Below, one piece after another: positions 19,582 through 28,916 of a DNA stretch of 64,000 bases (positions are counted from its first letter, which is position 1; each line of letters starts with the position of its first letter). Source of the DNA: Mycolicibacterium cosmeticum (GTDB lineage: Bacteria > Actinomycetota > Actinomycetes > Mycobacteriales > Mycobacteriaceae); NCBI RefSeq assembly GCF_000613185.1, contig NZ_CCBB010000001.1, forward strand, positions 2,790,001 through 2,854,000. Reading direction: 5' to 3'. The position numbers and the translations under genes are program-made. Under the pieces are notes generated by a model. The model was not told where the DNA came from and searched no databases. It was given only the letters and a program-made list of their open reading frames with translations.

Positions 19582-20709
19582 ATGACATCGATCGCCATTG
19601 TCGGAGCCGGACTGGGCGGCCTGGTTCTCGCCCGCACGCTGCATCGTCGAGGCGTCACCACCACCGTGTACGACGCCGAAGAATCTGCCGCGGCGCGCAC
19701 CCAGGGTGGCCTACTCGACATCCATACCCACACGGGACAGGCGGCGTTGCGCGATGCCGGTCTGTTCGACGAGTTTCGTACCCTCATCCGTCCAGGTCAC
19801 GATGCCAAGCGCATCACCGACCGGGACGGCACCGTCCTGTTCGATTGGCCGGGTAGCACCCTGGGCACCCGGCCCGAGGTGGACCGTGGCGAGCTGCGCA
19901 GCATGTTGATTGCCTCGCTTCCCAACGGCACGATCCGGTGGGGGCATAAGGCGACCGGCGTGGTCACCGCTCCGGGGCGGCGTCCGCAGGTGAACTTCGC
20001 CGACGGTTCTTCGGTTACCGCGGATCTCGTCGTGGGTGCCGACGGCGCCTGGTCGAAAGTGCGTCGAAGCGTCTCGAGCGCCGATCCGGTCTATACGGGC
20101 ACCTGCTTCATCGAGATCTGCTCTCCCCCTGGTCAATTGCTGTCCCATGACGACGCAGCGATCATCGGGAGAGGCACGCTCATGGCGGTGGCGCCCGGGC
20201 AGGGCATCCTGGCTCACCACAACGCCGACGGCACGCTCAGCGGGTACGCTGCGATCAATGCACCGCTCGAGCTCATGACCTCTGTGGATGTCGGTGACCC
20301 GTCGGCCATGCGGGCAATGATCCAGCGGCACTTCGGGAACTGGGCTCCGGCGCTGTCCGCGCTGGTGCTCGATAACCTGGACGATCCTGTGCTGCGGCCC
20401 ATCTTCGCGTTACCGATCACGCATCGGTGGGAGCGGACGCCAGGGGTGACGTTGGTCGGCGATGCGGCGCATCTGATGTCACCGTTCGCCGGTGAGGGCG
20501 CCAATCTCGCCATGTTCGACGGGGCAGCGCTGGCCGCAGCGATCATCGCGTACCCCGGCCGTATCGAGGAAGCGTTGGCTGCGTATGAGAACGAGCTCTT
20601 CCCCCGCAGTGCCGAAGTGGCCCAACGCAGTGCAAGCAATCTGCAGCAGTTCTTCGGGCCTGACGCACCCCGCAGTGCGGTGGAGTTGTTCGCCGGGGTC
20701 CTCGGGTGA
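19582..20709 (+). CDS. TetX-like FAD-dependent monooxygenase
   Basis: A 375-residue class A flavoprotein hydroxylase. The FAD site is IVGAGLGGLVLARTL at the start; the NADPH/FAD loop is RPEVDRGELRSMLI. The C-terminal motif GDAAHLMSPFAGEGANLAMFDG is typical of the TetX group, and GGLLDIHTHTGQAALRDAGL also matches TetX better than generic salicylate hydroxylases. TetX enzymes inactivate tetracyclines by hydroxylation; relatives act on other aromatics, so the substrate is open. GC content and codon use look native. The start touches an upstream TGA. Confidence 0.85.
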   Translation: MTSIAIVGAGLGGLVLARTLHRRGVTTTVYDAEESAAARTQGGLLDIHTHTGQAALRDAGLFDEFRTLIRPGHDAKRITDRDGTVLFDWPGSTLGTRPEVDRGELRSMLIASLPNGTIRWGHKATGVVTAPGRRPQVNFADGSSVTADLVVGADGAWSKVRRSVSSADPVYTGTCFIEICSPPGQLLSHDDAAIIGRGTLMAVAPGQGILAHHNADGTLSGYAAINAPLELMTSVDVGDPSAMRAMIQRHFGNWAPALSALVLDNLDDPVLRPIFALPITHRWERTPGVTLVGDAAHLMSPFAGEGANLAMFDGAALAAAIIAYPGRIEEALAAYENELFPRSAEVAQRSASNLQQFFGPDAPRSAVELFAGVLG

Positions 20710-20737
20710 GCGATGACGGGGTTCGTCTGGCAGCCAG

Positions 20738-21146
20738 ATGGCCGACGGGGCGACCATGTTCACTCCGACCGGGGCGGCCAAGAAGATCGCCGAAGAAACG
20801 GCCGCGGTGGTCGCCGAACAAGCCTTCAAACACAGTGCGCAAGCACGTTCAAGGACACATGTGGAGTATCCAGAGTCATCGGCGAGGACAGAATCGTCGC
20901 CAGCTGAGAGCGGTCAGAGATCACGACCATCCACTCCCGCTGTACAGCGTGAAGACCAAGCCGCCCCGTATCCAAGAGGTCACCGATAAGCAGCGCGACC
21001 GTGCTAGCAAGGAAGCTCAGTCGGCGTCGCAACGGTCTGACCCCAGTGGTGGGCACGACTCAGATCATGGCGACTCACATGACCGCGGGGGTAAGAGCAC
21101 CAAGAAACAAAAGACAAGCAAGAAGCACCGTAAAGAACAGAAGTGA
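20738..21146 (+). pseudogene. Frameshifted 3' remnant of a polymorphic toxin gene
   Basis: The first part (from 20738) encodes TMFTPTGAAKKIAEETAAVV, which resembles the MVTPQGAAKAAVKEVAEKAT stretch of the intact-length toxin copy at 24523. From about 20945 the coding continues in another frame to a Lys-rich tail ending KTSKKHRKEQK and a stop, matching RTSKKNRKGQK of that copy. A frame change and loss of the 5' part make it a dead copy. A candidate immunity gene starts 18 bp downstream, as in the other locus. Confidence 0.6.
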
Positions 21147-21164
21147 AGAACGGCAACCATAGAC

Positions 21165-21620
21165 TTGATCCTGGATAGAGGTGAGCGGGCGACTCATTCC
21201 AATGATGTAATTAGACCGTGGACGGGTGCGATGTTTGGTATTTCTCCTGACGAAAATTTCGATTTTCTTATCGGGAAACTGCTGCGACAGATGTGTTTTG
21301 GTGAAAATGAATTGGTTCTCCGATTTGACGACCCGACCATCGACCTCAAAGTGGTTTCTGACGTTCCGCAGATTGTATGCGTCATCGAGGCTGATATCGA
21401 GGTCATCACTCATGCTCGCGGGAGCAGATTGGCAGAAAGTGCGCTCTCGCTTGCCGCTGATCTCGTAAACCTGCTTGGAAAGCACATCCTTGATGTAGAG
21501 ACCAGACCTCGAGCCCTGTCCCTGAAGTTCGACAATGAATACACGCTAGTACTCCACGATTCGGAAGAACATTATGAATCTTTCAATATCCAATACGGCG
21601 AACGCACGATCGTAGTCTGA
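21165..21620 (+). CDS. Candidate immunity protein (possibly DUF6188-like)
   Basis: Up to 151 residues, or 129 if the ATG at 21231 is used instead of TTG at 21165. The C-terminal half (LSLKFDNEYTLVLHDSEEHYESFNIQYGERTIVV) reads like the small all-beta/alpha immunity proteins grouped as DUF6188. I hold this assignment loosely. Base composition is clearly more AT-rich than neighbouring genes, a common sign of transferred immunity genes. It follows the toxin remnant directly. Confidence 0.5.
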   Translation: MILDRGERATHSNDVIRPWTGAMFGISPDENFDFLIGKLLRQMCFGENELVLRFDDPTIDLKVVSDVPQIVCVIEADIEVITHARGSRLAESALSLAADLVNLLGKHILDVETRPRALSLKFDNEYTLVLHDSEEHYESFNIQYGERTIVV

Positions 21621-21665
21621 GGAGTCCAGGGCCTAGTGCACAATCGACCGAAACTCGGGTTCGAC

Positions 21666-21787
21666 TGGATACGGATGACCACCATATTCGTGCGGACCGC
21701 GGCCCATACGGTGATGCTGGCCGACACCAACGGCTACGTGAGGATCAGCCGCGCCACGCCAACCGCCGAGACGGTCAGCATGCCTGG
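21666..21787 (+). pseudogene. Orphan fragment of the polymorphic toxin N-terminal region
   Basis: About 110 bp here align with positions near 24990-25100 of the toxin gene with roughly 85% identity by eye. The encoded peptides are FVRTAAHTVMLADTNGYV and FVRTPADTVMLAHTNGYL. There is no start, no continuation and no toxin domain. It is a leftover from rearrangement of the toxin locus and sits between two immunity-type genes. Confidence 0.7.
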
Positions 21788-21799
21788 AAGGACTGATCA

Positions 21800-22303
21800 T
21801 TGATCGATCGAGAGAGCGTTGAACATGAGTCAACGGACTCGCGCGGAGAATCGCATCGTCGCATGGCCTTCAACCTGCCTCTAGAGGACGATGATCCGGA
21901 GCACCCGTGGCCTCCGTACGCGGTTGAGACCATGTGGGTTGAAGCGCTGGGCGAAAATCGCTACCGGATCGACAACATCCCATTTTTCGTCAAACCTCTC
22001 GCCGTAAACGACATCGTGCGAGGCCACCCATCAGACTCCAATAGCGCCGTGGTTTGGTTCTCGGATCGACTCGAATGGTCACGGCGTTCGACAGTGCGCA
22101 TCATCTTTTTTTCTGGTGAAGAACAAATCTTGAACGCGCTGGTTGAGATGGGCTGTCGTTATGAGAGATTGCGTCAGATCGTCGCAGTCGATATCCCCGC
22201 CGGTTCAGTCGTCGATCATGTCCATGCATTTCTGTCGGACAAGCAGGCTAGCGGGGACCTGGATCTTGAAGAAGCATGTCTACCTGACCGCTTTCTGCGC
22301 TAG
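21800..22303 (+). CDS. DUF4265 domain protein, candidate immunity protein
   Basis: A 167-residue cytoplasmic protein. The segment YAVETMWVEALGENRYRIDNIPFFVKPLAVNDIV followed by SRRSTVRIIFF has the pattern of DUF4265, a family often found as immunity protein in toxin loci. The probable start is TTG at 21800, with GGAAGGA six bases upstream. A later ATG at residue 22 is possible. It lies among toxin fragments and other immunity-type genes, with no intact toxin upstream. Confidence 0.65.
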   Translation: MIDRESVEHESTDSRGESHRRMAFNLPLEDDDPEHPWPPYAVETMWVEALGENRYRIDNIPFFVKPLAVNDIVRGHPSDSNSAVVWFSDRLEWSRRSTVRIIFFSGEEQILNALVEMGCRYERLRQIVAVDIPAGSVVDHVHAFLSDKQASGDLDLEEACLPDRFLR

Positions 22304-22323
22304 TACGGAAGGAGCTCCCCCAC

Positions 22324-22701
22324 ATGGCTCGCACACCCTTGCACCAAGCGGCAGTCCGGGGAACTCAGGACAGTGTCCGCGACACGATAGGCGAAGGTTA
22401 CGACGTCAACGAACCCGACGCCGACGGACTCACCCCTCTGCACATGGCCGCCATCAACAACAATTACGGCGCTGCCAAGACACTTCTCGAAGCCGGTGCT
22501 GACATCGATCCCCAAGACAAATGGGGCAATACGCCGCTCAATCGAGCTGTCTTCGAGGAGGACACGGACGAACTTGTGCGGCTTCTCGTCGACTACGGGT
22601 CAAATCCCTCGCTCGAGAATTACCACGGACACAGCCCCTTGAGCGAGGCTGAGCGCTACGGCAAGGTGGATTGCTTGTCCATGTTCAAAAACGCTACCTA
22701 G
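22324..22701 (+). CDS. Ankyrin-repeat protein, candidate immunity protein
   Basis: A 125-residue protein built of about four ankyrin repeats (TPLHQAAVRG, GLTPLHMAAINNNYGAAKTLLEAGADID, GNTPLNRAVFEEDTDELVRLLVDYG, GHSPLSEAERYG). There is no signal or membrane segment. An AAGGAG site lies upstream of the ATG. Stand-alone ankyrin proteins of this length are a known class of immunity proteins in polymorphic toxin loci. The position, 20 bp after the DUF4265 gene, supports that role. Confidence 0.75.
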   Translation: MARTPLHQAAVRGTQDSVRDTIGEGYDVNEPDADGLTPLHMAAINNNYGAAKTLLEAGADIDPQDKWGNTPLNRAVFEEDTDELVRLLVDYGSNPSLENYHGHSPLSEAERYGKVDCLSMFKNAT

Positions 22702-22824
22702 CAATCAAACTCGCCGATGGGTGCCATCACCACCCCGTCGGGAAGACGGTTGAGCAAGCTCGCGCCGCCGACTTCTGGAGACGAGGGTGATCGTTTCCTC
22801 TCGGCGATCGGGCTCGGCGCGTGG

Positions 22825-23382
22825 TTACTGCACGCGCAGCCCCGCGACCAAAAGTGACACCAGCTGATGAGCGTCGTAGCGATCATCCCCATCGGGGCCC
22901 GCGCAGAGGTTTCCGATACCGCGAAGCAGGCCGTAGGCGTTTACGCCTGAACGGATTTCGCCCGCGCTTTCGGCTGCGGTGAGTAACGCTGCGCCCACGG
23001 GAAGCAAACGCTCCAAGAAGTAAGCGTGCAGCGCCTCGAAGCGGGCGCTGCCCGACTGCAGTGCAGCGGCCAGTCCGTGTTTGGTGACGAGGAACTCGAC
23101 GAACATGTCGACCCATTGCACGAGCGCGTCGTAGCCGGCGGTACCGGTGCCCAGTAGCTCCGCACCAGCGTCGGCGCAGGCATCGACCTGGTGACGATAG
23201 ACCGCGATCACGAGGTCCGCCCGGGTCGGGAAATGGCGGTAGACAGTGCCCGTCCCGACACCCGCGCGCGCCGCGATGTCACGAACGGGAGCATCTACCC
23301 CGACTTCGACGAACGCTCGGGCGGCAGCCTCCAAGAGCACCTGCTCATTGCGTCGGGCGTCGACTCGCCTCGACACGACCAT
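22825..23382 (-). CDS. TetR family transcriptional regulator
   Basis: A 185-residue TetR regulator with helix-turn-helix at about 30-55 (APVRDIAARAGVGTGTVYRHFPTRADL) and a helical sensor domain ending LLVAGLRVQ. Starts at GTG 23385, ATG 23382 or GTG 23376 are all possible; a GGAGG lies just upstream. It is divergent from the luciferase-like gene. Two GGAAC-n3-GTTCC palindromes in the gap are its probable operators. Confidence 0.88.
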   Translation of the reverse strand: MVVSRRVDARRNEQVLLEAAARAFVEVGVDAPVRDIAARAGVGTGTVYRHFPTRADLVIAVYRHQVDACADAGAELLGTGTAGYDALVQWVDMFVEFLVTKHGLAAALQSGSARFEALHAYFLERLLPVGAALLTAAESAGEIRSGVNAYGLLRGIGNLCAGPDGDDRYDAHQLVSLLVAGLRVQ

Positions 23383-23399
23383 CACCCTCCATCGACAAG

Positions 23400-23445
23400 C
23401 GGAACCATGTTCCGTAACGTGGCTTGCATCGGAACACTGTTCCGA
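23400..23445. promoter_or_regulatory. Two TetR operators of GGAAC-n3-GTTCC type
   Basis: CGGAAC-CAT-GTTCCG (23400-23414) and TCGGAAC-ACT-GTTCCGA (23429-23445) are perfect palindromes with centres 30 bp apart. They lie between the divergent TetR gene and the luciferase-like monooxygenase gene, so binding would control both. The spacing equals that of the operator pair at 4791-4837, though the sequences differ. Confidence 0.8.
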
Positions 23446-23480
23446 TTAGATCATGTCGGCCCCGCGGAAGGACCCACCAC

Positions 23481-24341
23481 ATGGCGACATTCGGGATCAT
23501 GACAGCCCCCCAACAGGTGGACTACCCCAGCTTGCTGCAAGTTTGGCAGGACGCCGACGCCATCCCAGAAATAAGTCGCGCCTGGCTCTTTGACCATCTT
23601 CTGCCCATCCAAGGCGATATCGGCGGACCGATCTTCGAGGGGTGGACACTACTGTCGGCGCTCGCCTCCGCGACGCAACGGTTGCGACTGGGCATCCTGG
23701 TGACCAGCAACCGCCTTCGGCCTCCCGCGGTACTGGCCAAAATCGCCACCACCGTCGACGTGGTGTCTGGTGGAAGGCTCGACTTCGGCATCGGAGCCGG
23801 CTCCCGTCCCGACATCGACTGGGCCCGGCGTGAATACGAGGCCCACGGCCTGCCCTACCACGACTTCGGCCCGTCAGTCACGGCGCTGGCCGAGGCGTGC
23901 AATGTCATCAAGCGGTTGTGGACCGAGGATGCGCCGTTCGACTTCGAAGGTGAACATGTCCATCTGATCGGGGCTTTGGCCAGCCCCAAGCCCCTGCAAC
24001 GCCCGCATCCGCCGATAGTGATCGGTGGCCGATCCACCCCCACGCTGCGGGTGGTTGCCGAGTATGCAGACGTGTGGAACGTGTCCGGCGACGACCTAAC
24101 GGATGTCCTCAAGCGGAACGCCCGACTCGATCAACTGTGCGCGGAGATCGGCCGCGACCCGGCCACGATCCGGCGGTCCATCGCGATCCCGGTGTCCTAC
24201 GAGCAGATTGCGCGCACCCGGGCCGCCGTTGCGGACGCTGTTGGTGCGGGATTCAGTCAGATCGAACTGATCCTGCCGTCTCCTTACCCCGCGCGGGTAG
24301 CGCGCTGGATAGCCGACGAGGTCATCCAGGACTGGCACTAG
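23481..24341 (+). CDS. LLM-class, probably F420-dependent oxidoreductase
   Basis: A 286-residue luciferase-like (TIM-barrel) enzyme. Typical segments are ISRAWLFDHLLPI, RLGILVTSNRLRPPAVLAKIATTVDVVSGGRLDFGIGAG and PHPPIVIGGRSTPTLRVVAEYADVWN. Mycobacterial members mostly use F420; the substrate is unknown. The ATG at 23481 has GGAAGGA upstream. The longer frame would start inside the operators and is rejected. It is regulated by the divergent TetR. Confidence 0.85.
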   Translation: MATFGIMTAPQQVDYPSLLQVWQDADAIPEISRAWLFDHLLPIQGDIGGPIFEGWTLLSALASATQRLRLGILVTSNRLRPPAVLAKIATTVDVVSGGRLDFGIGAGSRPDIDWARREYEAHGLPYHDFGPSVTALAEACNVIKRLWTEDAPFDFEGEHVHLIGALASPKPLQRPHPPIVIGGRSTPTLRVVAEYADVWNVSGDDLTDVLKRNARLDQLCAEIGRDPATIRRSIAIPVSYEQIARTRAAVADAVGAGFSQIELILPSPYPARVARWIADEVIQDWH

Positions 24342-24522
24342 AAGCTGACGTCCGTTGAGCCGAAGTTCGGGAGTAGATGAGCTTCGTCGCCAGGTCCGTG
24401 CCGACGATCTGTTGCTGTGAGCTAGATCACCGTTCGGTTTTGGGACTGGTTCCCGACTACCTCTTTCAGAAACTCGCCTTTGCTGGCGGGTGGGGGATCT
24501 GATGTAGAGGGGGAACTGGGCC

Positions 24523-26487
24523 GTGGGGGATTTTTTGCCGGGTGACCGGTCGTGGTGGGCTGTGCGTCGGTGGTGGCCAGTGGCAGTGGCGCTGGTCGTC
24601 ACGGTTGCGTTGACTGTCGGTGGGCAGCACTGGTTTGCCGACTCTGGCCGTTCAGAGACTGCAAGTGCATCGGCTGCCTCGCCGGCGCAGCGGTTCGCCG
24701 ACGCTGCTCTGGCGGCATTCACCGGATCAACCACGCTGGCCATCCCTGCCTCGGCGTTGACACCTGCGCAGCGGTCATCGGGTTTGCCGGCTGATCCGGT
24801 GACCGGGTTGACCTCGAACACCGCGGCCGGGCCGGTGCAGGTGGTGCTCCCGGGTGGTTTGGGCGCCGCCTAGACCACCACCGGCGGGCAGGTGGTCTAC
24901 CCCGATGCCGGTGCCGGGTTCGATTTCCTGGCCGAGAACACCGGCACCGGTACCCGCACCGTGGCCCGCATCGCAGGCCCCGACGGCGTGCGGATGGTCA
25001 CCACCTTCGTGCGCACCCCCGCCGATACGGTGATGCTGGCCCACACCAACGGCTACCTGACCATCAACCGCGCCACCCCGACCGCCGAAACAGTCGGCAT
25101 GTTCTCCCCAGCTGAAACCCGGGACGCGACAGGCAAACTGGTGCCCTCGTCCTATGTGGTGAAGAAGGTTGCCCCGCAGCTGTATCTGTTGGCTGAGGTG
25201 ATCGACCCCCGCCCCGACACCGCCTGGCCGGTCTATGTCGACCCGCCCCTGCATCTCGGCGGCCCTGGGGGGATCCCGCTGCCAGCGGGATTGTTCGATT
25301 CGATCACCTCCACCATCAGCAGCGCCGCGAACGCGGTCGGAAGCGCGGTCTCGACGGCTGCCTCAGCGACAGTGGCCGGCGCACAGACGGTGGGCCGGAT
25401 CGTCAAAGCCCACCCCCTGGAATCGGCCATGCTCGTCGGCGGGGTCGCCATGGCGCTGACCGGCGTGGGCGGCCCGGCCGGAGCGGCGATGATCGCCTCT
25501 GCCGGGGTCAATATCGCCTCTGCGGGGGTGGATTTCGCTGCCGCCCTCAACCCCGACAACCAGGCCCTCGGCGTCGTATCCAACGTGCTGGGCGTGGCCT
25601 CGATGGTCACCCCGCAAGGCGCGGCCAAGGCCGCGGTCAAAGAGGTCGCCGAGAAAGCCACCGAAGAACTCGCCTCCCACGCCGACGACATCGCCAACGC
25701 GACCAAGAAGGTCATCGACACCGCTACTGAGGCCCCGACCCCACCCACGCAGCTGGTCAACGACATCACCGCGGCCCCCGCGGCAACCAAACCGCCGCTG
25801 CCCGGTGTCGAGACCCCTAAAGCACCCAATGCGCCACCGGCAGCGGTTAAGGCTCCCGAACCGCCGGCAACGGTCAGTCCGGGACGACCGTTCTCTATCG
25901 ACGATGTACCTCAGGGAGGTGTTGTCTATCGGATTGATAGAGCTGACGGCACTCCCAAATATGTCGGCCAGTCCATCAAACCTCGCGCCCGGATCCGGAC
26001 TCACATCCGGAAGGGCAAGTTCGATCCTGACGCCGGGGACACGATCCACTTCCCGTACCGGACCAGTGACCGTGACGCACTCAACGGTCTCGAACAACGC
26101 GAGATGGATCGGGTCGGCACACGCAGGCCCTCGGCTGCCGCTCCCAATCGACGTTTCAACGGTATTGGCTTGAACAAATTCCGTGTGTACGACCCCAAGA
26201 AGAATCCCGAGGCAGCTGCACGATACGAGGCCGCCGCGGACCGGCATATCGCCAGCCAGCAGAATCCCGTGCGGCGTCCGTCATCTCCCGCAGAACAGCG
26301 CCTCAACCAGCAAGCACAAGCGGAAGCGCGCGCAGAGCAGCAGCGCTCCGCGGCCCGTGACTCCGCCCAGAGCGGCGGGCAATCTTCTCGAGGCGGCGAG
26401 AATGGAGGATCATCCTCGAAGTCCGGCTCCCGCTCCGAGAAGAAGAAGCAGCGCACGAGCAAGAAGAACCGTAAAGGCCAGAAGTAA
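24523..26487 (+). pseudogene. Polymorphic toxin with GIY-YIG nuclease domain, split by an in-frame amber stop
   Basis: One frame of 655 codons is interrupted only by TAG at 24871-24873, where CAG (Gln) would read through. The N-terminus has a membrane anchor (WWPVAVALVVTVALTVGG, about 17-35). After the stop come a beta-rich region to VYVDPP, a long Gly/Ala hydrophobic helical segment and a Pro-rich linker. The C-terminal domain begins GGVVYRIDRADGTPKYVGQS, with ARIRTHI and a later LEQREMDR Glu, as in GIY-YIG nucleases. A Lys-rich tail ends it. The gene starts at GTG with GAGGGGGA upstream. Restart at GTG 24892 would give a protein without anchor. Confidence 0.75.
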
Positions 26488-26499
26488 GGAGGCGGTGGA

Positions 26500-27495
26500 A
26501 TGACCATCGACCCTGCCAGCTCCCGAGCGCACGGAGACGCCCTGTCGGCGGAGTTGCAGAAACTGAACCTGGGTAACTGGTGCTTCCTCGACTCAACCGG
26601 CGTCGAAATGCTTGTACAGACGGAGCTGGCCGAACAGCAGTGGTCGGCGTTGGCAGGGTTCATGCGTGAGCATGCGATCACTGCATTGGATGTTTCGTAT
26701 CAGGAAATGGTCGATCTGAATTTCCTGGCGCATTTCCCGTGGTTGACTGCGTTCACCTTCGAGGGCCCCGTGGAGTCGGTCGACGGGTTGAACTATCTGT
26801 CCGAAGATCTGAGGTCGTTGGGGTTCGGGCCGACGCGGAAGTTCTCGCTGCGCTTTCTGGAGCGCTTTCCGAACCTGACCAGCTTCGGGGTCGGTCGGCC
26901 GGTCAAAGATATCGAGACAATCAGCACCTTGCACAACCTGCGCTGGGTGGGCCTCGGCGGTGCGCTGAGGCTCAAGAACGTTGACGTCCTCGGCGGGCTT
27001 CCAAATCTGATGATCGTGTCCCTGGAGTCGGGCTCGTGCCCGGATCTGAGTGCCCTGTCCAGCCTGCCTGCGCTACAGATGATCGATATCTCCAGCATGC
27101 GCACCGCCCAAGATTCCGATCTGGCGCCAATCGCTGACTGCACCACGCTCAAACACCTCGAACTGTATGCGCTGCCCCAGATCACAGCGCTGCCCGACCT
27201 GTCGCGACTGATTAATCTGCATGGCGCCTACATACAGACTATGCGGTCGTTGAGCAGCCTCGCTGGTCTGGCAGCGGCCCCGAACCTGACCTACCTCAGG
27301 GTCGAAGACGACACCGTCAATCCCGATATCTTCGCTGACCTGAAGGGGCATCCGACTCTCAAAGAGGTCACCGTCATTTCCACCAAAGACCGCCGCGAAG
27401 CGATCCAGCACGTGCTGCCCAACCCGCCATACCCGTCCTCCGGCGATTACGGCACTCAGTACCGAGCCGCCATCTATGCCCAACGCCAAGCCTGA
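26500..27495 (+). CDS. Leucine-rich-repeat-like protein, candidate immunity to the GIY-YIG toxin
   Basis: A 331-residue protein with about nine irregular leucine-rich repeats of the pattern L-x2-L-x-S/L (FLERFPNLTSFGVG, ISTLHNLRWVGLGG, LGGLPNLMIVSLESG, LSSLPALQMIDISS, LAAAPNLTYLRVEDD). There is no signal peptide, so it acts in the cytoplasm. It begins 12 bp after the toxin stop with GGAGG upstream of its ATG, the place where cognate immunity genes usually sit. No database assignment is claimed. Confidence 0.7.
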   Translation: MTIDPASSRAHGDALSAELQKLNLGNWCFLDSTGVEMLVQTELAEQQWSALAGFMREHAITALDVSYQEMVDLNFLAHFPWLTAFTFEGPVESVDGLNYLSEDLRSLGFGPTRKFSLRFLERFPNLTSFGVGRPVKDIETISTLHNLRWVGLGGALRLKNVDVLGGLPNLMIVSLESGSCPDLSALSSLPALQMIDISSMRTAQDSDLAPIADCTTLKHLELYALPQITALPDLSRLINLHGAYIQTMRSLSSLAGLAAAPNLTYLRVEDDTVNPDIFADLKGHPTLKEVTVISTKDRREAIQHVLPNPPYPSSGDYGTQYRAAIYAQRQA

Positions 27496-27620
27496 AGGCG
27501 AACTGACCTACCTTGTCGAGTCGTCTTCGTTATCGCCCTGGTGTGTACCGACGCCGCTGAGGGATATAGCGAATCCTGATGTATCCAGCCATAAGTAGAG
27601 AGAAGGAGTCGCCGAGCCCG

Positions 27621-27959
27621 ATGGACCCATTCGACCTATTCGAGGACGAGGATACGGAGTACCAACTTATCCTCAGTGCAGATGACGATCTTCCCGTCGA
27701 CGATGCCGTGGACGCCGCTGGGCACATACCCAACGGCCATTTTTGGACTGCGGTCGCCCGATACCTGATAGGTCAGAACCAACCAGCCCTAGCTGACACC
27801 ATCGAATTTGATCCTGAGGCTGGCACTTTCGCCGCCTACGGAGACCGCGACAGCCTCATCCAACTGCACGCCCTCATGCTCCCCGCCGTCACCGATCCCC
27901 ACACCATCACCACGCTCCTTGACGCCGCGGCTGCCCAAGGAGACGACCTCTTCACGTAA
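27621..27959 (+). CDS. Imm51 family immunity protein
   Basis: A 112-residue acidic protein. HIPNGHFWTAVARYLIGQNQ and the segment IEFDPEAGTFAAYGDRDSLIQLHALM have the Imm51 pattern, a small immunity family in bacterial toxin systems. The ATG at 27621 is used; GAAGGAG lies about 13 bases upstream, rather far. It stands after the LRR gene without its own toxin, suggesting an orphan immunity gene kept from a lost toxin. Confidence 0.72.
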   Translation: MDPFDLFEDEDTEYQLILSADDDLPVDDAVDAAGHIPNGHFWTAVARYLIGQNQPALADTIEFDPEAGTFAAYGDRDSLIQLHALMLPAVTDPHTITTLLDAAAAQGDDLFT

Positions 27960-28195
27960 CGACCCTCCCAGTTTGGCGATCTCCCTCGTTCCTGGGAAGT
28001 TGAGACGTGTCGCATCTCCTCTCGAATGCCGTGCGCATTTCGCCCGAAGCGGTTGCCGCGGTAGCTAGCTGGGTTGGCCCGCTATGGTGGTGGTCGAGCT
28101 GGCGGACAGCATGACGGCATGGTGGTTCAGCCTGGTCGTGGCTCACGGCGACGCCTCGCTCTCCTATGAGCAGCAGGTCCTCGGATCATTGTCTG

Positions 28196-28906
28196 CTACT
28201 GCGTGACGCCGGCATACATCGCCGCGGGCGGCTGGGACAGCAACGCTTTCACCGTCCGGGTTTCGGTATCAGCCAACACCTCGTCTGCGCCCGACTCAAT
28301 CCCGTCCAGCGCGAACCGCACCACGTCGGCTGGATCATTTTTCGCCATGTCGATGCCGGCGAGCATGTCAGTGTCGGTGGCCGACAAGTGCAGGCCGAGT
28401 ACCTGGGTCCCCTGCGCTGCCAATTCGAGCCGAGTGCTGTTGGTCAACTGCCATTCAGCGGCCTTGGCCGCGGCGTACGCCCCGTTTCCGGGGAACACCT
28501 GGAAAGACCCGATCGACAGCACGTTGAGAAGCGCGCCGCCCCCGTTGCGTGCCAAGATCGGGGCGAAGGCGCGGGTCATAAACAGCGTGCCCCAAAAATG
28601 GGTGGCCATTTCGAGGCGGATCGCATCGAGATCCCCGGTCACCAGGTTTTGAAACATCACAACACCGGCGTTGTTGATCAGTAGGTCGACGTCCGCCGCG
28701 GCGTCGGCCACCTCACCCACCATGGTCTCGTCGGTGATGTCCAACCGCACGGGCACGATGCGAGTGTCGTTGCAGGGCAGAGCTTCCGGCTGGCGAGCGG
28801 CGGCATATACCTTGCGTGCGCCTCGGTCGAGCAACTCTTGGACGAACCCCGCACCTATCCCGCGGTTGGCGCCAGTAACCAGAGCGGTGGCATTGTGCAG
28901 TTCCAT
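28196..28906 (-). CDS. Short-chain dehydrogenase/reductase
   Basis: A 236-residue classical SDR: cofactor motif TGANRGIGAGFV, LINNAG, the Ser in VLSIGSFQ and the active pair in AYAAAKAAEW. It uses NAD(P)H; the substrate is unknown. It is transcribed away from a MerR gene. The promoter has the long -35/-10 spacing with an internal palindrome typical of MerR control, so it is probably induced by the MerR ligand. Confidence 0.88.
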   Translation of the reverse strand: MELHNATALVTGANRGIGAGFVQELLDRGARKVYAAARQPEALPCNDTRIVPVRLDITDETMVGEVADAAADVDLLINNAGVVMFQNLVTGDLDAIRLEMATHFWGTLFMTRAFAPILARNGGGALLNVLSIGSFQVFPGNGAYAAAKAAEWQLTNSTRLELAAQGTQVLGLHLSATDTDMLAGIDMAKNDPADVVRFALDGIESGADEVLADTETRTVKALLSQPPAAMYAGVTQ

Positions 28907-28916
28907 CCACCAAGCC

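Noticed and set aside
28084..28206. 40-codon plus-strand frame downstream of the Imm51 gene
   Set aside because: No ribosome site and no recognisable feature; it ends in the 3' end of the convergent SDR gene.
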